24,058 nt of DNA from the NCBI GenBank assembly GCA_009773995.1, contig VSMY01000026.1, positions 1-24,058 on the forward strand. Reading direction: 5' to 3'. A program made the position numbers and the translations under genes. This stretch comes from Oscillibacter sp. Its GTDB lineage: Bacteria > Bacillota > Clostridia > Oscillospirales > Oscillospiraceae. A model generated the notes under the pieces. It ran no database searches. It was given only the letters and a program-made list of their open reading frames with translations, and was not told where the DNA came from. Shown piece after piece: positions 20,793 through 24,058 of the stretch (its first letter is position 1; each line of letters opens with the position of its first letter).

Positions 20793-21608
20793 TTACTCCA
20801 GGTTCAGGTGCTTTTTCAAGAAGAATGTGGTGACGGCGTAAAAAATTGCGCCGTAGACCACCACGCACCCAATGGCCATCAGCAGCCCCACGTGGATCGC
20901 CACGGTGGCGGATTGGATGTCCAGATGGAAGGGGAAGGGAATGTGCAGCCGGTCCAGGGTGATAAACAGCAGGGAGCCCAGGAATTGCAGGGCGAACTGG
21001 AAGCCGAAGAACCAGGCCACGGACCAGACCATCTTGTGATTGGCCCGGCTGTGCCCCGCCGCCAGGGCGGCGTAAAACTGGAGGGCGAAAGCCGCCATGG
21101 CCAGGAACATCAAAACGGCGAACTCCACAAGGTACGCGGTGCCGTTGAGAGTCTCGCTGATTTTCAGCTTTTGGAGACCCTCGAAGAACCAGCGCAGGAT
21201 GTCGAAGAACTCCCGCAGGAAGCCTCCCTGGTAGGCCACAATCAGGCTCGCCGCGATGATGGCCAGGATCGTGGCGGCAAACCAGACCACGGAAACGATG
21301 AGTTTCGACCAGATGTGCTGGTGGACGGACACGGGCAGGGTGAACATCAGATAGCCCTCGTCCTGCAGGAGGTTCTTGTAGAACCGCTGGATCATCAGCA
21401 CAAAGGACAGCAGGAGGACCCCAAAAATGGTGAGGCCGAAGGCCGTGACAATCAAAACGCCCAGGATCCTTAAAACGTCGGACCGCCCGTCCAGCATCCC
21501 CCGGCCCGCCAGGTTGGAGCCCAGGGCGGTGACCAGCAGGATGAGATACATGGGCAGCATGATCCGCCCCGTGGCGCGGAATTCGTGCTTCAATAATTTC
21601 CTCAGCAT
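20793..21608 (-). CDS. ABC transporter permease (ABC-2-like)
   Basis: This 271-residue protein has about six hydrophobic segments: near residues 18-35, 48-72, 102-126, 158-186, 195-220 and 240-265. MLRKLLKHEFRATGRIMLPMYL is the typical cytoplasmic start of ABC-2/YtrC-type permeases encoded next to a GntR regulator. No extracellular binding domain is present. It overlaps the ATPase gene by 7 nt (ATG inside ATGCTGA), with GGAGG upstream, so it is translationally coupled. The substrate is unknown. Related Bacillus systems respond to cell-wall-active antibiotics or acetoin; that link is by family analogy only. Confidence 0.85.
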   Translation of the reverse strand: MLRKLLKHEFRATGRIMLPMYLILLVTALGSNLAGRGMLDGRSDVLRILGVLIVTAFGLTIFGVLLLSFVLMIQRFYKNLLQDEGYLMFTLPVSVHQHIWSKLIVSVVWFAATILAIIAASLIVAYQGGFLREFFDILRWFFEGLQKLKISETLNGTAYLVEFAVLMFLAMAAFALQFYAALAAGHSRANHKMVWSVAWFFGFQFALQFLGSLLFITLDRLHIPFPFHLDIQSATVAIHVGLLMAIGCVVVYGAIFYAVTTFFLKKHLNLE

Positions 21609-22297
21609 TTGAACACCTCCCGGAACAGCGCGTCCACGCTCATGCCCTTCTCCTCCCGGATATCGTCCACGGTGGACTGGAGGGCCACGCGGCCCTGGCT
21701 GATGAAAACGACCTCGTCCAGCACCTTCTCCACGTCGGAGATCAGGTGGGTGGAAATCACCACCGCCGCCTCCGGGTTGTAGTTCCCGATGATGGTGGAG
21801 AGAATATAGTCCCGAGTGGCGGGATCCACGCCGCCGATAGGCTCATCCAGCAGGTAGAGCTTCGCCGCCCGGCTCATGACCATGATAAGCTGGACCTTTT
21901 CTCTCGTGCCCTTGGACATCTGCTTCACGGCCTGGGCGGGCCGGATGCCCAGGTGGTCCAGCATCTCCTCCGCCGCATCCCGGCGGAAGTCGTGGTAGAA
22001 ATCCCCATAGAAGTCCAGCAGCTGCCGGGCCGTCATCCAGGTGGGAATGGCCGTCCGCTCCGGTAGGTAGCTCACCAGAGCGTGGCTCTCCCTCCCCGGC
22101 GCGCCGCCGCACACGGCGATGTAGCCCCCGTCCGGGGTCAGCAGGCCGTTGGCCAATTTAATCAGGGTGGTCTTTCCGCTGCCGTTGGGGCCCAGAAGGC
22201 CCACGATGCGGCCCGGCTCAATGGTGAGGCTTACCTCATCCAGGGCCGTGGTCCTCCCGAACCGCTTGGTCAGTCCCTTGCATTCAAGCACCGGCAT
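21602..22297 (-). CDS. ABC transporter ATP-binding protein (YtrB-like)
   Basis: This 231-residue protein has Walker A GPNGSGKT (36-43), a Q-loop-region segment VSYLPERTAIP, a variant signature MSKGTREKVQL in place of LSGGQ, Walker B YLLDEPIGGVD, and switch His in VVISTHLISDVE. The SKG-type signature is typical of the YtrB/CcmA-type subgroup that pairs with ABC-2 permeases. It energises the adjacent permease. The ATG at 22297 lies within the 3' end of the GntR gene (14-nt overlap), after GAGGAGGAAG, so the two are coupled. There is one ATPase and one permease gene, so a homodimeric arrangement is likely. Confidence 0.93.
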   Translation of the reverse strand: MPVLECKGLTKRFGRTTALDEVSLTIEPGRIVGLLGPNGSGKTTLIKLANGLLTPDGGYIAVCGGAPGRESHALVSYLPERTAIPTWMTARQLLDFYGDFYHDFRRDAAEEMLDHLGIRPAQAVKQMSKGTREKVQLIMVMSRAAKLYLLDEPIGGVDPATRDYILSTIIGNYNPEAAVVISTHLISDVEKVLDEVVFISQGRVALQSTVDDIREEKGMSVDALFREVFKC

Positions 22298-22670
22298 AGT
22301 CCGCTTCCTCCTCTCCCAATTCCTTGGAGATCAATTCGATGATCTCCTCCTTCCGGAAGCCCAGCCGGAGCATCGCCTCCAGAAACGTCTTTACATGCCT
22401 CTCGGCCAGGCTCCGCTTCGCCGTGTTGATCATCCCGTTGTCCTCCGTCACAAATCTTCCCGCGGTCCGCTGGCTGTACACCAGCCCGTCCCGCTCCAGC
22501 TCCGCCAGGGCCCGCTGCATGGTGTTGGGGTTTACCCCGGCCTCCGTGGCCATGTCCCGCACGGAGGGCAATCGCTCCCCCGGGGGGAACGCGCCGGTGA
22601 CGATGCCCACCTTCACCTGCTGGATCAGCTGGGTATAGATTGGGGCGTCGTTGGAAAACTGCCATTGCAT
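22284..22670 (-). CDS. GntR family transcriptional regulator (YtrA subfamily)
   Basis: The protein has 128 residues from the ATG at 22670, 8 nt after AGGAGG; the longer frame to 22709 runs into the promoter. The N-terminal winged helix-turn-helix has IYTQLIQQVKVGIVTGAFPP (11-30), GERLPSVRDMATEAGVNPNT (31-50) and MQRALAELERDGLV (51-64), the canonical GntR pattern. The short C-terminal helical region (about 80-128) without an effector domain is the YtrA type. It is the first gene of an operon with an ABC ATPase and permease, the usual YtrA arrangement, and probably represses its own operon through an operator near 22696-22719. Confidence 0.93.
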   Translation of the reverse strand: MQWQFSNDAPIYTQLIQQVKVGIVTGAFPPGERLPSVRDMATEAGVNPNTMQRALAELERDGLVYSQRTAGRFVTEDNGMINTAKRSLAERHVKTFLEAMLRLGFRKEEIIELISKELGEEEADYAGA

Positions 22671-22695
22671 TGTGCGCACCTCCTGTTTGTGTGCC

Positions 22696-22719
22696 ATTGT
22701 CTTATGCAATTAATACAAT
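22696..22719. promoter_or_regulatory. Candidate GntR operator overlapping the -10 box
   Basis: ATTGT (22696-22700) and ACAAT (22715-22719) are inverted copies 14 nt apart and cover the -10 region of the GntR operon promoter. The arrangement fits autorepression, but the arms are short. Confidence 0.4.
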
Positions 22720-22742
22720 AGCACATTTTCAGGAAATGTCAA
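22715..22742 (-). promoter_or_regulatory. Promoter of the GntR-ABC operon
   Basis: On the minus strand: consensus TTGACA (22737-22742), a 16-nt spacer and TATTGT (22715-22720), 44 nt before the start codon. Confidence 0.75.
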
Positions 22743-22789
22743 GGGGTTTCGCAAAAATTTTCTTAAGGGGGCGGCAGTGGACCCCCGCC

Positions 22790-22818
22790 TTGCAAATTCC
22801 GCCGCTTTGTGCTATGAT
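22790..22818 (+). promoter_or_regulatory. Promoter of the membrane protein gene
   Basis: TTGCAA (22790-22795), a 17-nt spacer and TATGAT (22813-22818), 42 nt before the start codon. It is divergent from the GntR operon promoter. Confidence 0.75.
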
Positions 22819-22860
22819 TACCAAGATATAGCAGCCATCCGCTTTCAAAAGGAGGTCCTT

Positions 22861-23748
22861 ATGTCCAAGCTCAATAAGCAAGACCAGAAGCGCGCCCGGC
22901 GGCGGGAGAAGAAGAACTTCCGCCAGGCCATGGAGAAGGAGCTGCGGGAGCACAAGAGCTCCTTCATCGTCTTCTATACCCTGCGGCTTTTGGTCATCGT
23001 CATCTTTGTACGCCAAATTTTCATCGGCGGCTATGAGTCGGCGTTCTACTGCGCCCTGGCCTATCTGCTTCTCTATGTGCCCAGCTGGATTCAGGTAAAA
23101 TTCCACATCGAGCTTCCTCCCGCCCTGGAAATCACCGTCCTCTGCTTCATCTACGCGGCGGAGGTCCTGGGAGAGGTCAACGCCTTTTACGTGGTGGTCC
23201 CCCATTGGGACACCATGCTTCACACCCTGAACGGCTTCCTGGCCGCCGCCGTGGGCTTCGCCATGGTGGTGCTCCTCAACGACGACGAGCGCCTTACCTT
23301 CGACCTGTCCCCGGTGTTCCTGGCTTTGGTAGCCTTCTGCTTCTCCATGACCATCGGCGTCCTCTGGGAGTTCTTTGAGTTCGCCATGGACTGGTTCTTC
23401 CACACGGACATGCAGCGGGACACGGTGGTGAACGCCATCTACTCCGCCAGCCTGGACGCGACCCGGTCCAACAAGGTAGTGGCTGTGCCGGGCATTCAGG
23501 AGGTCCTGGTCAACGGCCGGGACCTGGGGCTGGGGGGCTATCTGGACATCGGCCTCATCGACACCATGAAGGACCTGTTTGTCAATTTCATCGGGGCGGT
23601 GGTCTTCTCCGTCACCGGCTTCTTCTACGCCAAGAGCAAGGGCGAAAAGAAGACGGCGGCCCAGGGCTTCGTCCCCAGCAAGAAGACGGCGGACCGGGAT
23701 TATCTGAACCAGGCCCGGGAGGAAAACGAAGACAAGACTGAGTCCTGA
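22861..23748 (+). CDS. Polytopic membrane protein, resembling the DUF2238/YjdF family
   Basis: The protein has 295 residues from ATG 22861, 6 nt after AAAGGAGG; the frame extends upstream to 22777 but that part lies in the promoter. A very basic N-terminus (about 1-35, KRARRREKK) precedes roughly six membrane helices. Conserved polar motifs between and within the helices are HWDTMLHTLNGF, GVLWEFFEFAMDWFF and LIDTMKDLFVNFIGA. This pattern (His-Asp-x-x-x-His, WE-x-x-E-x-x-x-D, DT-x-x-D-x-x-x-N-x-x-GA) is like that of DUF2238/YjdF membrane proteins, whose function is unknown. A charged tail of about 40 residues, rich in Lys and Glu, is cytoplasmic by the positive-inside rule. It is transcribed alone from its own promoter. 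Family assignment is moderate; no role is claimed. Confidence 0.8.
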   Translation: MSKLNKQDQKRARRREKKNFRQAMEKELREHKSSFIVFYTLRLLVIVIFVRQIFIGGYESAFYCALAYLLLYVPSWIQVKFHIELPPALEITVLCFIYAAEVLGEVNAFYVVVPHWDTMLHTLNGFLAAAVGFAMVVLLNDDERLTFDLSPVFLALVAFCFSMTIGVLWEFFEFAMDWFFHTDMQRDTVVNAIYSASLDATRSNKVVAVPGIQEVLVNGRDLGLGGYLDIGLIDTMKDLFVNFIGAVVFSVTGFFYAKSKGEKKTAAQGFVPSKKTADRDYLNQAREENEDKTES

Positions 23749-23776
23749 CAGATTCTGTTAAATTTTTGTAACCGGG

Positions 23777-23804
23777 TTGCTTTTTGGAAATTCGGTGATA
23801 TGAT
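23777..23804 (+). promoter_or_regulatory. Candidate promoter of the CobW-type GTPase gene
   Basis: TTGCTT (23777-23782), a 16-nt spacer and TATGAT (23799-23804), 36 nt before the start. A weak hairpin followed by AAATTTTT near 23749-23767 may end the preceding transcript. Confidence 0.55.
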
Positions 23805-23840
23805 TACCTTGAATAAATTGAAAGCAAAGGACTTGATACC

Positions 23841-24058
23841 ATGACAAAGATCGACATTATCTCCGGCTTCCTGGGGGCGGGCAAGACCACCCTCATCAAA
23901 AAGCTGCTGGCGGAAGCCTATCAGGGGGAAAAGCTGGTGCTCATTGAAAACGAGTTCGGCGAGATCAGCATCGACGGCGGCTTTTTGAAGGAGTCCGGCG
24001 TCCAGATCTCCGAGATGTCCTCCGGCTGCATCTGCTGCTCCCTGGTGGGGGACTTCGG
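23841..24058 (+). CDS. CobW/G3E family GTP-binding protein (3' truncated by window edge)
   Basis: The first 72 codons are visible; the frame is open at the window edge. MTKIDIISGFLGAGKTTLIK contains the G3E P-loop GFLGAGKTT (9-17). ENEFGEISIDG matches the second conserved block of COG0523 proteins. The metal-binding GCICCSL motif (CxCC) follows near residues 62-68. The family uses GTP to deliver metals (Zn, Co, Ni or Fe) to target enzymes or cofactors. Which metal or client applies cannot be told from this fragment, and no zinc-uptake-regulator site was recognised upstream. AAAGGA lies 9 nt before the ATG at 23841, and a good candidate promoter precedes it. Confidence 0.92.
   Translation, partial: MTKIDIISGFLGAGKTTLIKKLLAEAYQGEKLVLIENEFGEISIDGGFLKESGVQISEMSSGCICCSLVGDF

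Noticed and set aside
1..24058. CRISPR arrays, tRNA genes, insertion sequences and prophage genes
   Set aside because: No regular direct repeats with spacers, no cloverleaf-like T-loop sequence, no transposase or integrase motifs were seen on either strand.

Overview
The window is a gene-dense, GC-rich chromosomal segment from a spore-former-like Clostridia bacterium. It most resembles the Oscillospiraceae (Flavonifractor/Oscillibacter/Lawsonibacter type). This rests on the gene set (Firmicutes-type gdpP-rplI-dnaB, ylxM-ffh, a SleB-like wall hydrolase, a flavodiiron protein, a MurT/GatD-like pair) and on AGGAGG-type ribosome binding sites; species cannot be named from sequence alone. About 25 protein genes fill almost all of it. 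No tRNA, rRNA, CRISPR array, IS element or prophage gene was seen. No gene-free stretch exceeds about 300 bases; the longest, 5169-5408, holds a terminator, a candidate operator/promoter cluster and a structured leader for gdhA.

Layout. (1) 1-4277, plus strand: the 3' part of mnmG, then a tight unit of a metal-dependent cyclase/kynurenine-formamidase-like hydrolase, a MurT-like Mur ligase and a GatD-like amidotransferase, closed by a clear terminator. (2) 4392-7296, plus strand: monocistronic genes for a secreted SleB-like wall hydrolase, NADP-type glutamate dehydrogenase and a one-domain cupin. (3) 7293-15855, minus strand: an AraC regulator convergent with the cupin gene, and a six-gene housekeeping array transcribed gdpP > rplI > dnaB > tilS > hpt > ftsH, with a promoter in front of gdpP. 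(4) 15881-18329, plus strand: ylxM-ffh and rpsP-khpA (signal recognition particle and ribosome), divergent from gdpP. (5) 18339-22742, minus strand: a flavodiiron protein with its own promoter, then an operon GntR regulator > ABC ATPase > ABC permease > COG2426 membrane protein > lipoprotein. (6) 22790-24058, plus strand: a six-helix membrane protein and the start of a CobW/G3E-type metallochaperone GTPase.

Most of the window is core housekeeping. The strongest unusual signal is the MurT/GatD-like pair at 2181-4241. In the GatD-like subunit the catalytic Cys, the catalytic His and other glutamine-handling positions are replaced, while the fold-level landmarks remain. The MurT-like partner keeps its P-loop and Cys4 zinc site but is altered in the C-terminal motifs that meet the amidotransferase. 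With a hydrolase gene 15 nt upstream, this looks like a three-gene cassette in which a peptidoglycan-amidating enzyme pair has been re-purposed or made independent of glutamine. Second-rank signals are the GGAAATTT palindromes and structured leader before gdhA, a 30-bp perfect palindrome between ftsH and the AraC gene, and a His-to-Asn change in the DHHA1 motif of GdpP.
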